The translations under genes were made by a program, and so were the position numbers. A stretch of 64,000 nt of DNA from Erinaceus europaeus. Its lineage: Eukaryota > Chordata > Mammalia > Eulipotyphla > Erinaceidae. The notes beneath the pieces were generated by a model. That model was not told the origin of the DNA. It was given only the letters and a program-made list of their open reading frames with translations, and searched no databases. This document shows positions 20,989 through 31,064 of the stretch, piece by piece. How positions within the stretch are numbered: the stretch's first letter is position 1; each line of letters starts with the position of its first letter. The DNA lies in assembly GCF_950295315.1 (NCBI RefSeq), contig NC_080164.1, positions 56,329,451 through 56,393,450 on the forward strand, in the 5' to 3' direction.

Positions 20989-22161
20989 GTGGCTGACCAT
21001 CTCATTGCCTCCCTGGATGCAGCACGCCAAGCCCGCTGGCAACAACTCACGGAAAGTCTGAACTTCACCCACTCAAGTAGGAAGGCCTGGAAGCTTCTTC
21101 ACAGACTGGGTGCCGGTAGCCAACCCCCTCCCGTCTCCCATCCTCCCGTATCTCCAAACTCAGTGGCCAGTCACCTAACTCAAGTTGGACGTGCTAAGAT
21201 CGACCCAGTCTGGAAAAGAGAAATTTCCCATGAGTGGTCATCCCACTTCCGGTTATCTTGTCCATATCCAAAACTCTCTCCCTTTACACTGTCTGAACTG
21301 GAAGACGCTTTGAAGAGGGTTAAACAGGGAACAGCTGCTGGCTATGATAACATCACCCCAGAACTCATTCTTAACCTGGGTCCCGCGGCAAAGAAGTGGC
21401 TCGCTTCATTCCTGTCCCACATCTTGGAATCTGAGTCTATGCCCAAAGTTTGGCATCGTGCAAAGATAATAGCGGTTTTGAAACCAAAGAAAGACCCAAC
21501 ACTGGCCGCCAGCTATAGACCAATTTCTCTCCTTTCCGTGTGTTACAAACTCCTTGAGAGGCTGCTTCTGTCACGTATTTCTCATCTTACAGAGAAATTC
21601 CTATCACCCGCCCAAGCTGGTTTCCGCCCAGGAAGATCTACCTGTGAACAAGCCCTGGCCCTCTCAACTTACATTGAAAATGGATTCCAGAAGAATTTAA
21701 AGACGGGTGCTGTCTTTGTTGATCTCACAGCAGCCTATGACATGGTCTGGCACCGTGGTCTCCTAGTCAAGATCTCAAGATGCCTGCCTCCATGGGTGGC
21801 CAACACTATATCGTTTCTTCTCCAAAACAGAAGATTCCGGGTGCATCTGGGTGACAAGTCTAACAGATGGAGACTTGTCTCAAGTGGCCTCCCCCAGGGC
21901 TCTGTTCTGGCTCCTACGCTATTTAATATTTACATCAATGACCTCCCAGAAACTTCTTCAAGGAAGTTCATCTACGCCGATGACATCTGCTGTGCAACTC
22001 AGGCATCCAAGTTCAACATCCTCGAGGAAACACTCACGAAAGACATGTCTCTGATATCTGATTACTGTAAAAAATGGCGACTAATCCCTAGCACTGCAAA
22101 AACGGTATCATCTGTTTTCTATCTACACCATGCCTCGGCCTCGCGTGAGCTTAATGTGTAG
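20989..22161 (+). other. reverse transcriptase domain, open stretch
   Basis: A 390-codon open stretch; the frame itself reaches back to about 20755. Motifs in order: GTAAGYDNI, SYRPISLLSV, QAGFRPGRSTCEQAL, FVDLTAAYDMVWHRGLL (catalytic Asp), SSGLPQGSVLAPTLFNIYIN, the YADD box at 21972-21983 (FIYADDICC), and a KKWRLIPSTAKT thumb motif. All catalytic aspartates are present. It ends at a TAG where related proteins continue. Confidence 0.93.
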
Positions 22162-22998
22162 CTTGGCGATACGAGAATCCGGCATGAAGCCCAGCCAGTC
22201 TATCTTGGCGTTACTCTCGATCGCACTCTGTCATTTCACGAACATCTCATAAAAACTGCAGCAAAGGTGGGCGCGAGGAATAACATCATTGCAAGACTGG
22301 CCAGCTCCTCATGGGGCGCGAGCGCTTCCACACTATGATCATCATCTCTGGCATTATGCTATTCCACTGCAGAATACTGTGCCCCAGTATGGTTCCGTAG
22401 CCCCCATGCCCACTTGGTCAATTCCAAATTATATTCCTCCATGAGGATAATTTCTGGAACCATCCGTTCCACCCCGGTTCCATGGCTGCCAGTTCTTAGC
22501 AACATCGCCCCGCCAGATATTCGTCGGGATGCGGCATCATCTAAGTTCATTTCCCATGTCTACGCTTGACCCGACCTGCCAATATACGCAGATATCTCCT
22601 CCCACCCTGTCCAACGCTTGACATCTCGTCACCCAGTCTGGTCCCCTATGCCTACACTGAACTTCTCTGTTCCAGACTCTTGGAAACAGAGTTGGCAGTC
22701 AGCTGAGGTAAAGAACAAACACCTCATCACAGACCCCTGCAAGCGTCAACCCGGCTTTGACCTAGCACGTTATGATTGGGCCCTCCTCAATCGCTATCGA
22801 ACAGGCCATGGCCGGTGCGCCGCTATGTTCCATCGCTGGGGAGCCAGAGACGACCCGAACTGCCCCTGTGGCTACAGACAGACTATGACCCACATAGTCA
22901 ACGACTGCCACCTCTCCAGATTCAAAGGAGGTCTCGAAACTTTACATCAGGCTCAACCTGACGCTGTTGACTGGCTATGGAAGAAGGGCAAACGCTAG
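22162..22998 (+). other. C-terminal RT connection and Cys/His motif
   Basis: After the TAG the same frame continues with VYLGVTLDRTLSF, STAEYCAPVW and PWLPVLSNIAPP, typical of the region after RT in Jockey-group elements. It ends with CPCGYRQTMTHIVNDCHL, a CX1CX8HX4C pattern, and GLETLHQAQPDAVDWLWKK. Two TGA stops break it before 22618; the last 127 codons are open. The terminal TAG lies only 12 bases before the end of the element. Confidence 0.85.
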
Positions 22999-23010
22999 AA
23001 GAAGAAGAAG

Positions 23011-23021
23011 ATGCACAGTAT
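23011..23021. repeat. target-site duplication, right copy (Vingi-like element)
   Basis: ATGCACAGTAT, identical to 19876-19886. Confidence 0.92.
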
Positions 23022-23640
23022 AATTTTTGTTTTCAGAATGTTCTAGAAATGATAACTATATAGCAAAATTTCCCACAGTTTTTGACTGAATAATTTCACT
23101 TATTTTATTAATGAATCTATAAATTTGGTAAAACTCTATGACAATAGTTTCTGTCTGTATCTTTGGTGTCATCTTGGGTGGCTTAAAAACAGGACTGACA
23201 TCATCTGATGTCTTGTTCAGTCATGCATCTGATTATAGATACTGTCACTTTAGATTTTAGATAGGGCTGTTGGTGGTAATACTTTCTATGACCCTCCAAA
23301 GGGCTCCAAGGGCAGCAGCTTCCTGAGATAGAGTAAAAAGGAATTTGTTTCAATTTTCTGATCTAGTGTCAAAACTCAGATAGCATCACTCTTGCTTTAT
23401 TCTAAGTTTTTGAGTAGGTACAAACTTACCTTGGTCCTAAGGTAAGAGAGCAGATGGACTCCACTTCCCTGAGGGGAGTGACAAAGTTTTGGGAGAACTT
23501 GTGGAACTGGAAACATTGCTGTTGTCATTTTTGAAAAACAGAGTAATTCTGTTTTTTTCTTCTTTAATGATTGATACTTTTTGCAGCCACCCTACAAGAT
23601 GTTTGCCTAATCCAAGACTGCCAAAATAAAATAAAAAATA
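23022..23640. other. unique sequence, nothing recognised
   Basis: No gene recognised; may include the edge of the old L1 that follows. Confidence 0.35.
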
Positions 23641-23899
23641 AAATTAAAATTATAGAAGTTTTATCCTAGAAGTTCTGTAGTCCTAGTTTTTACATCTAAG
23701 CCCATCTTCCATCATTCTTAAAGCACTGATGTGTAAAACAGTGAGGTAGGGCCACTTTGTTTTTCATACAACTGATCCAACACCATTTAATAAGACTTTT
23801 CTTTTAAGAAAAGGTTGCAATTAACTGACTATGTTTAATTCATTGAAGCTTTACCTTGTTTGATTGTTTTGTTAGGCAACAGTGATAAAAGTAATACAT

Positions 23900-24045
23900 G
23901 GGAGTGGGAGGTCTTAGCATAATAGTTATGCAAAAGACTTTCATGCCTGGGGCTCTGCAATTGTAGGTTCAGTCCCCAGCACTACCATAAGCCAGAGCTG
24001 AGCAGTGTCCTGGAAAAAAAGAAAAATGGGAGGGGAGGAGGGAGG
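23900..24045 (+). mobile_element. tRNA-derived SINE (fourth type)
   Basis: TTAGCATAATAGTTATGCAA, AGACTTTCATGCCTGGGGC, GTAGGTTCAGTCCCCAGCAC and ATAAGCCAGAGCTGAGCAGT, then an A-rich tail. The GGTTCAGTCC is the B-box region. Confidence 0.82.
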
Positions 24046-24694
24046 AAAAACAACATACTATAACTTTTTTCCCACTCCTACCCCCCACACTATAACTTTA
24101 TGATAATGCTTGAAATAATGAATAAATTATTCAAATTTGTTGTTCTTTTCAAATGTTTTGGGTATTCTCTGCCCATATAACTTTTAGATTCAGCTTTTGA
24201 AAAAGGCTTTCTGGAATTTCGACAGGCATACCATTGAATTTGCAGATGCACTTAAAAAGTAAGGACAAACAGTATTTTGTCTTCTGATTCATTAGCATGC
24301 TATTTCCCTCTACTTACTATTTCTACAATTTTTTTATGCCTTGTAAATTTTTTCAATAGGCTTATGTCTAGATTTTTGGTATTTTAGTAATATTGTCAAT
24401 GGGATTTAAAAAGTACTTTTGATACTATATGAAATTAAGTTGCTTTTTGTATATTGACTTTGTATCTTGTGGCCTTGATAAATTCACTTATTGGTTCTAC
24501 TGTTTCTTTTGTAGACACCACAGGATTTTCTACACATAGAAATGTTATTGTTTGCAAATAACAATAGTTTTTCTTCTTTCTACTATTTATGTGTTGCATT
24601 TCTCTTTCTTGTCTTATTGCACTGGTTAGGGCTTTTAATACAATAATGAATAGAAATTGTGACAGTGAATACAAGTATGTTAAGAACAGTAGGC

Positions 24695-24971
24695 TAGGGG
24701 AGTCAGGCCCTAGCACAGTGGGTTAAGTGCACTTGGTGCAAAGCGGAAGGACTGGCATAAGAATCCCTGTTCGAGCCCCTGGCTCCCCACCTGCAGCGGA
24801 GTCGCTTCACAGGTGGTGAAGCAGGTCTGCAGGTGTCTATCTTTCTCTCCTTCTCTGTCTTTCCTTCCTCTCTCCATTTCTCTCTGTCCTATCCAACAAT
24901 GACAACAACAATAATAATAACTACAACAACAAAACAAGGGCAACAAAATAAATAAATATCAAAAAAAAAAA
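24695..24971 (+). mobile_element. tRNA-derived SINE (young ERI-like type), TSD
   Basis: Head GGGGAGTCAGGCCCTAGCAC, TAGCACAGTGGG (A box), GTTCGAGCCCC (B box), CTCCCCACCTGCAGC, AGGTCTGCAGGTGTC, CTATCCAACAATGACAACAA and A-tail. AACAGTAGGC repeats at 24685-24694 and 24972-24981. Confidence 0.94.
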
Positions 24972-25068
24972 AACAGTAGGCATGTTGTAGATTCTCTTTA
25001 TCAGGCTAAGAAAGTTCCCTTTGTTCCTAGCTTCCTAACTCATTGAGTGGTTAGGCCCTGTTTTGAAA

Positions 25069-25290
25069 ATTTTAATTATTTAATTTAATTTATTTATTTT
25101 GGATAGAAATAGCAAGAAATTGTGAGGGAAAGGGGAGGTAGAGGGAGGAAAGAGAGAAAGAGATGCCATACCTACAGCATTGTTTCACCACTTCCTCCCT
25201 ACAGATGGGGGATGGGGGGGTGAATCCAGGCCTTTATGTACTATATATAACATGTATACTCTACTAGGTGCACCACAGTCTTCCCCCTCC
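25069..25290 (-). mobile_element. tRNA-derived SINE (older type), diverged
   Basis: TTATTTTGGATAGAAATAGC, AAGAGAGAAAGAGATGCC, CTACAGCATTGTTTCACCAC and ACTAGGTGCACCAC in minus orientation. The tRNA-like head is weakened. Confidence 0.8.
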
Positions 25291-25315
25291 TTTTAAAAAT
25301 AACTGTTACATTTTC

Positions 25316-25454
25316 TTTATTGCCTTTTCTATATCTAATATCTTTCTCTCTACCTCTGTCTCCCCTCCCCCTGTCTGTGTGTCCTTTCAAATAAAATAGA
25401 AAAAAAAAAAAAAGGAAAAAATGATTGCCATTTATTGCCTTTCCTACATCTAAT
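25316..25454 (+). mobile_element. strongly 5'-truncated SINE with 24-bp imperfect TSD
   Basis: Only about 90 bp of SINE 3' body and A-tail (25340-25430: TCTCTACCTCTGTCTCCCC ... AAATAAAATAG then poly-A) lies between 24-bp direct repeats at 25316-25339 and 25431-25454 that differ at two positions (TTTATTGCCTTTTCTATATC and TTTATTGCCTTTCCTACATC). Feature bounds include the TSDs. Confidence 0.7.
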
Positions 25455-25482
25455 GAGATAGTTGTTTATGTTTTCCTTTTTT

Positions 25483-25716
25483 TTTTAAACTTATTTTTAT
25501 TGATTAGAGACAGAAAGTGAGATGGAAAGGGGGGAGAGTGAGGAAGAGAGGGAAAGATGGAGATGGAGAAGGAGAGAAAGAGAGGGAGAGAGAGAGACAT
25601 GCAGCCTTGTTCTACTTGTAAAACTTTCTCCCCGTATGTGGGGACTGCGGACTTGAACCCTGCTTCTTGTACATTGTAATGTGAGCTCAGTCAGGTGTGC
25701 TATTACCTAGTTCCAT
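25483..25716 (-). mobile_element. tRNA-derived SINE (older type) with expanded GA tract
   Basis: TTATTTTTATTGATTAGAGA, a GAGAGGGAAAGATGGAGATG-like purine run, GACATGCAGCCTTGTTCTAC, GTGGGGACTGCGGACTTGAA and GTCAGGTGTGCTATTACCTA (minus). The purine run is longer than in sister copies. Confidence 0.82.
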
Positions 25717-25996
25717 ATTTTTTCTTATAACTGCACTGAATTATTTTCAAACACTAAATAAATCTTGCATTTCTGGATCAACTTTTAAAAAATGGCATAA
25801 TACACACATTTATTTAATACATTTTAAAAATCATTTGCACACATTTATTTAATCATTAATTATGTTATTATTTAATTATTTAATTTAAATTTTCATATAC
25901 ATTTGTGTGTAAATTTGTTATTGTAATATTTGATTAAAGATGCTCATAAAGTAACTTGTTTGTATTATTTTTCTTGTGCTATCTTTGTGAGGTTTT

Positions 25997-26271
25997 TGTT
26001 TTATTTTTTTCTTGCTACCAGGGTTATCACTGGAGTTTAGTGCCAGCATTACAAATCAACCACTCCTGGTCATCATTTTTTCCTATTTTATTTGATAGGA
26101 CACACACACAGAGATGGGGGAGGGAGACAGAGGAGGGAGAGAAAGAGAGACACCTGCAGACCTGCGTCCCTCCTTGCTCATAAAGTGTCCCCATTGCATG
26201 TGAGACTGAGGGTTCAAACCTAGGCTCCTGAGCATGACAACGTGTGTGCTGAGTTAGGTGTGCCTGACCCC
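25997..26271 (-). mobile_element. tRNA-derived SINE (long type), TSD
   Basis: TACCAGGGTTATCACTGGAG, AGTGCCAGCATTACAAATC, TTGATAGGACACACACACAG, ACACCTGCAGACCTGCG, GGGTTCAAACCTAGGC and GTTAGGTGTGCC in minus orientation. TTTGTGAGG flanks both ends (25984-25992; 26272-26280). Confidence 0.88.
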
Positions 26272-26570
26272 TTTGTGAGGCTTTATATCAGAGTTATTTG
26301 AGCCTCATGTAGCAAGGACGGAAATATGTCCATCTCTAATTTCTGAATGTGCATATGTAAGAATGGTGTTAATTTTCTCTTAAATATTTATATAATTAAC
26401 TGTTAAAACTGTCCAGGCTAGGAACTTTCTTTGTTGGTATTTTATTATGAATTTGATTTCTTTAATGCATAAAGGACCAATTGAATTTTTAAATTTCATT
26501 TCTGGTAATTTTTAATTTTCAAGAAAATTTTTGTATGAATTAGTATTTTGGCATCCATTTTATCACAACC

Positions 26571-26933
26571 TTTTTTTTTTTTTTTTTTTTTCCTCCAGGG
26601 TTATTGCTGGGCTTGGTGCCTGCACCACGAATCCAGTGCTCCTGGAGGTCATTTTTTCCCCCTTTTTGTTGCCCTTGTTGTTGTAGCCTCATTGTGGTTA
26701 TTATTATTGCCATTGTTGATGTTGTTCGTTGTTGGATAGGACAGATAGAAATGAAGAGAGGAGGGGAAGAAAGAGAGGGGGAGAGAAAGACAGATACCTG
26801 CAGACCTGCTTCACCACCTGTGAAGCGACTCCCCTGCAGGTGGGGAGCCGGGGGCTTGAACTGGGATCTTCAGGCCGGTCCCTGCGCTTTGCGCCACATG
26901 TGCTTAAACCACTGCGCCACCGCCCGACCCCCA
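26571..26933 (-). mobile_element. tRNA-derived SINE (long young ERI-like type), full length
   Basis: The full order is present: poly-T, CCTCCAGGGTTATTGCTGG, TCCAGTGCTCCTGGAGGTC, the TTGTTGTTGGATAGGACAG junction, GAGAGGGGGAGAGAAAGAC, CACCTGTGAAGCGACTCCCC, GGGGCTTGAACTGGGATC and CACTGCGCCACCGCCCGACC head. CACAACC flanks at 26564-26570 and 26934-26940. Low divergence suggests a young copy. Confidence 0.93.
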
Positions 26934-27081
26934 CACAACCTTCTTTATTACTCTTTCGATAACTGTAGATTTGTGATAATGCCTCCTATCACTCCTTGGT
27001 GATTTACATTTTCTGTTTTTCTTTAAGTTTTGGTAAGGATTTTTAAGCTTTGTTTTTTCAGATATTAAACTTTAATTTTTT

Positions 27082-27408
27082 TTTTTTTGCCTCCAGGGTT
27101 ATTGCTGGGCGTGGTGCCTGCACTACTCATCCACTGCTCCTGGAGGTCATTTTTCCCATTTTGTTGCCCTTGTTGTTACCCTTATCGTTATTATTGCTGT
27201 CATTTGTTGTTGTTGCTGGATAGGACAGAAATTGAGAGAGGAGGGGAGACAGAGAGGGGGAGAGAAAGATAAGACACCTGCAGACCTGCTTCACCGCCTA
27301 TGAAGCAACCCCCCCTGCAGGTGGGGAGCCATGGGGTCTAACCAGGATCCTTACTCTGGTCCTTGAGCTTTGTGCCATGTGCGCTTAACCCACTGAGTGC
27401 CTGACCCC
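27082..27408 (-). mobile_element. tRNA-derived SINE (long young ERI-like type)
   Basis: Poly-T, GCCTCCAGGGTTATTGCTGG, CCACTGCTCCTGGAGGTC, CTGGATAGGACAGAAATTGA, GACACCTGCAGACCTGC and CATGTGCGCTTAACCCACTG head in minus orientation. AACTTTAATTTTT-like bases on the left recur imperfectly after 27408, consistent with a TSD. Confidence 0.9.
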
Positions 27409-27465
27409 CTCAACTTCTAATTTTTAAAAAATGTTCATTTTCTGTTTCATTTATTTATTTACTTA

Positions 27466-29761
27466 CTTTATTCTTTATTTTTAATTTATTTATAAAAAGG
27501 AAACATTGACAAAACCATAGGATAAGAGGGGTGCAACTCCACACAATTCCCACCAGAACTCCATATCCCATCCCCTCCCCTGATAGCTTTCCTATTCCTT
27601 AACCCTCTGGGAGTATGGACCCAAGGCCATTGTGGGATGCAGAAGGTAGAAGGCCTGGCTTCTGTAATTGCTTCCCTGCTGAACATGGGCATTGACAGGT
27701 CGATCTATACTCCCAGCCTGCCTCTCTCTTTCCCTTGTGGGGCAGGGTTCTGGGGAATCAGAGCTCCAGGACACATTGGTGGGCTTGTCTGTCCAGGGAA
27801 GTCTGGTTGGCATCATGCTAGCATCTGGAACCTGGTAGCTAAAAAGTGACTTAACATATAAAGCCAAACAAGTGTTAACTAATCGTGAGCCTAAAGGCTA
27901 GAGTAGTGCAGATGAAGAGTTGAGGAGGTCTCCGTTTTATAAGTAGCTAGTAGGCATATTTTAGAAGGGCCTGTGGCTATACTAGTTTTTTGTTTGTTTG
28001 TTTGCTTTCCCTGAGCCTGAAATCTGATATGCAGGTGTATCCAAGTTATTGTCTGAGGAGATGATATCATGGCTGGAAAAAGGACCAGAAAGCTGGATCA
28101 GGGAAGTGAGTAGCTCCTAAATATGGGAAAGGTGTATAAATATTGTTGACTGTAAACCCAATCAATTTGATGTTATCTGGGGCCCATATACAGCTTAGGA
28201 GCCTATGTGACCTCTGCATCCCTGTAGATCCAAGTTCACATTCTGTGGTAATGAGTAGGAACGTTTCAAGCTGCCCCAATATCAGGACCCATCTTCCTCA
28301 GGTGTAGCATAGAGTATGTTGTCCATCCTCCATTCAGAGGATTGAACATTCTCTACCATTGTTGATCCAAGTTGAGGGCAAGATCTTATCGGGGCCCACA
28401 AAGAGGTCTTATTTTGTTGTTCCTGATAGAGATAACTGGTAGCAATGGAGAGAGGGATTGATTTGAGGTCTAGGCCCATCATGTCTGTCTGGGAATCTCA
28501 GGACTCTCTGACTAGGGCCCCAGTTGATGGGGTGGCCTGATAATGACTAAAGAGTCATCGTTAAAGTATGCCAGTCTCTTGTCCTTATTCAGCTTTTTCA
28601 GTCCTTGCTTTGATAAGGATAGCTTGGGAGTAAGTGAGGGAAGTATAATAGGTAATAAGTAAGAAGGGTATCTAAGTCTAAGTAGACACTATTTCATTAT
28701 GAACTTCATACTGACTCACTGCAGACTATTGTATAATTTTGCTTTCAGGTATATATTTTGCCCTAATTTATGGATGCATGTGAACATATGCCTTACTTCA
28801 TGGAACCTGATCTATATCTAGGTTTTGGGATTTTGTTAGGAAGTGAACCACCTGGAATGGAATTATAGAATCCTATGAAAGGAAAGGTCTCACCCAAGTA
28901 ATGAGGCTGAAGGGTTGACATTCCATGCCTGATTTCTCTGGACACAGTCTGAAGTGAAGCATGCTGTGATGGTACTCATTGCGTTGATTAGGTTAGGATT
29001 GGTGGATGCAGTATCATTTGGTATGAATTGAGAGAAGCATTCAGGAAAGTGAGCCCCATTCTAGAGGTTCCAGGACTGGGGAAATATAGGCTCTATAGAG
29101 GATGCGGGAGGTTCCTGCTGTCTTAGGGCTTAAGAATGCAATAGATAGTTATTTCAATAATCACATTATTTGGCAGTTGGGTTAACTCTGAAAAATCCCT
29201 TTGTTAGGATTTGCTGTGTCATACACAACATCACCATAATTTATGTCCTTTGACATTATTTGTATATAGCTGTGCCACCAGTTGCTTCTGTTCTCCCTGG
29301 CCTAAACTTTTAAGAAAGAGTCAGCATATTGAAGATTCAGCCTATGGTCTGTGCATTAAAAAGTTTGAGACATTCAATTTTTCCCCTCTTACATTAATTA
29401 AATGTGATTTATATTATTAGAAATGAATTGGAGTGTACATAAACACCATTCCCACCACTGTGTCCCATCCCATCCTCCCCCACCGCCCCATGATGCTGAA
29501 CATCCACCCTCACCCTCAACCCAGGGTTTTTACTTTGGTGCCCTACTCCAAATTCAGTCAAATCCTGCTTTGAGTTTCACTCTCTGGTTCTTTCTCAGTT
29601 TATGTTTATGAGTGGGATCATCCCATACTCATCTTTATCTTTCTGACTTAGCTTACTTAACATAATTCCTTCTAGCTCCATCCAAGATGGCAGCTATTCC
29701 GAACAATGAATCCACCTTCTCTGACCCATCTTGGATGGAGCTAGAAGGAATTATGTTAAGT
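27466..29761 (-). mobile_element. long L1 3' region with inverted 5' end
   Basis: Antisense L1 3' UTR starting at the tail complement (ATTTATAAAAAGGAAACATT) and running unbroken for over 2.2 kb through CTCTGGGAGTATGGACCC, the (GTTT)n tract near 27990, GGAGTGTACATAAACACC near 29430 and CATAATTCCTTCTAGCTCC near 29665. At 29691 it flips to sense orientation for 71 bp, making a perfect 36-bp inverted repeat (29655-29690 and 29726-29761) around a 35-bp spacer. This is a twin-primed L1 copy. It contains no coding domain but serves as a reference for the shorter L1 3' ends here. Confidence 0.82.
29655..29761. repeat. perfect 36-bp inverted repeat (L1 inversion junction)
   Basis: Arm 29655-29690 starts ACTTAACATAATTCC and arm 29726-29761 ends GGAATTATGTTAAGT; all 36 bases pair, with a 35-base spacer. 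Both arms are the same L1 segment in opposite orientation, so this is an inversion by-product rather than a functional terminator or transposon end. Confidence 0.93.
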
Positions 29762-30950
29762 GTTCTATGATATTTATAAATGACACTATGGCTAATAGGA
29801 ACTTGCTTGACAGTTCCCAGCTCTGTTTGTGTTTTGTTTGATCTTTTGCCCATTTTTGGGATACAGTTATTAGGAATCCTCTACTTACCATATGATCCTG
29901 ATTCAATGTTTTCTGTGCTCACCTTAGCTAATGATGATAGAGGAAAGATGGACTCTTGATGGAGTGGTTTGTCTCTGTGTTAGTAATATGCATATCATTT
30001 ACAAATGTTGGCATATTACTAAGAGAAGAAATGGTAGGTTGAGCAAAAAAAAAAAAAATCATTCCATAGGTGAGTACAGACATGTACCACTTGTGAATAG
30101 AAAGGAGGTGATCAGGGATGGCAGGCACCAAATTGGGATACTTGGTGGGGGTGCACCACTTCCAGGTCTGAGTTTAAGCTACAAAATCTGTTAAAGAGAC
30201 AAAAAAAAAAAATCACCTAAAAACTCACCATTTCACAACTATGACTTCTTGAGTTTCTAATACTGTTGCCCTACAGAGGCTGGAACAGCAGCAGGGAGAA
30301 CCTATATTGACATCACGGTAACTGAACCAACCAGGTGACTCAAATAAAATCTCCCCCTCTACCACCAAGACATATAAACAGGGAAATCAAACACCTTAGC
30401 CACAGTGCCTCTTGCTGGCACAACAACAAAAGCCACACTAAATGCAGAAACTGAGAAATACACAGACAGCAACGATAGAAATCCCAAATTATAAGACAGG
30501 CATAGATTTAGAAAAAATGACAGAGATAGAGTTCAGAAAACTCATTGTAAAATCAATTCAAGAAACCAAACTTAAGATTCAAGAACTCGGTGATCATTTT
30601 ACCAAAGAGTTACAAAGAAGAGAAAAAGAAATCCAAACAACTGCACGGCCTAAAGGACACTTTGAATGCAGTTCAGGTTGAGGTATGAGGCCTTGAAGTA
30701 GATTTAATTAGGTGGAAGAGAGAATTTCAACATGAAAAGACACAACCACCACACTCTGTGAATTTAAAATTCTTGGAGAGGAAAGATTTAGGAAAAATAA
30801 ACACTTCTCCATGAAATATCAGACTCTACCAGAAAGACAAATATCTGAGTTACTGGAATCCATGAGGAAGAAGAGAGAAAGAGGAGTAGAGAACATATTT
30901 AAAGAAATTTTAGTAGAAAAATTTTCCGATCCAGCAATACTACTTTTAGG

Positions 30951-31064
30951 CATTTACCCAGTGGACACTAATTTGAAGGGACATATGCATCCCTATGTTT
31001 ATCACTGCATTTACCCAGTGGACACTAATTTGAAGGGACATATGCATCCCTATGTTTATCACTG
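30951..31064 (+). repeat. 57-bp perfect tandem duplication in L1
   Basis: 30951-31007 and 31008-31064 are identical; each unit encodes 19 residues in frame (starting IYPVDTNLKG). The sister L1 near 57040 has only one unit, so the duplication is specific to this copy. Confidence 0.95.

Larger units (their letters stand above)
20018..22998 (+). pseudogene. APE endonuclease-reverse transcriptase polyprotein, broken
   Basis: The likely start is the ATG at 20018, the first ATG in the endonuclease frame about 90 bp after the leader; the frame ends in TAG at 22996-22998. The frame shifts once between about 20720 and 20740, next to an in-frame TAA (20752-20754). Three further stops interrupt the RT-to-C-terminal part: TAG 22159-22161, a TGA in the 22330s and a TGA near 22567. 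Both TGAs could come from CGA by CpG decay. Domains in order: APE endonuclease, linker, RT, RT thumb/connection, cysteine-histidine C-terminus. The enzyme would nick target DNA and reverse-transcribe its own RNA at the nick. This copy cannot encode the full protein. Confidence 0.9.
19887..23010 (+). mobile_element. Vingi-like non-LTR retrotransposon, near full length
   Basis: A 3.12-kb element with one degenerate APE endonuclease-RT reading frame, no RNase H domain that I can see, a short 5' leader of about 130 bp, almost no 3' UTR and a terminal (AAG)4 tail. The RT carries the GLPQGSVLAP-type motif of the Jockey/I/CR1 side of non-LTR elements rather than the RQG of L1/RTE. From memory of the literature, hedgehogs carry Vingi elements (a sister of Ingi lacking RNase H) and no other sequenced mammal of that survey did. 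Size, structure and host all fit. An exact 11-bp TSD flanks it. CpG-containing codons are frequent and GC is visibly higher than in the AT-rich flanks. Family identity is recalled, not searched. Confidence 0.9.
23640..27465 (-). mobile_element. old L1 (ORF2 region), minus, cut by SINEs
   Basis: Antisense L1 phrases occur in order, for example CCAACACCATTTAATAAGAC (near 23780), CATACCATTGAATTTGCAGAT, TTGTATCTTGTGGCCTTG and CACTGGTTAGGGCTTTTAATAC (up to 24640). AT-rich antisense L1-like text continues between the SINEs to about 27465. No frame is intact. SINEs fill much of 24695-27410. Confidence 0.6.

Noticed and set aside
20018..22998. Vingi-like element as a BovB/RTE or L1 element
   Set aside because: The RT has GLPQGSVLAP rather than the RQG motif of RTE and L1, and the tail is AAG repeats, not poly-A; the Jockey/Ingi side fits better.
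19887..23010. Vingi-like element as a previously undescribed system
   Set aside because: Hedgehog Vingi elements have been described as far as I recall; only the details of these two insertions may be new.
29655..29761. Hairpin as a MITE, microRNA precursor or terminator
   Set aside because: Both arms are ordinary L1 sequence in opposite orientation, which an L1 5' inversion fully explains.
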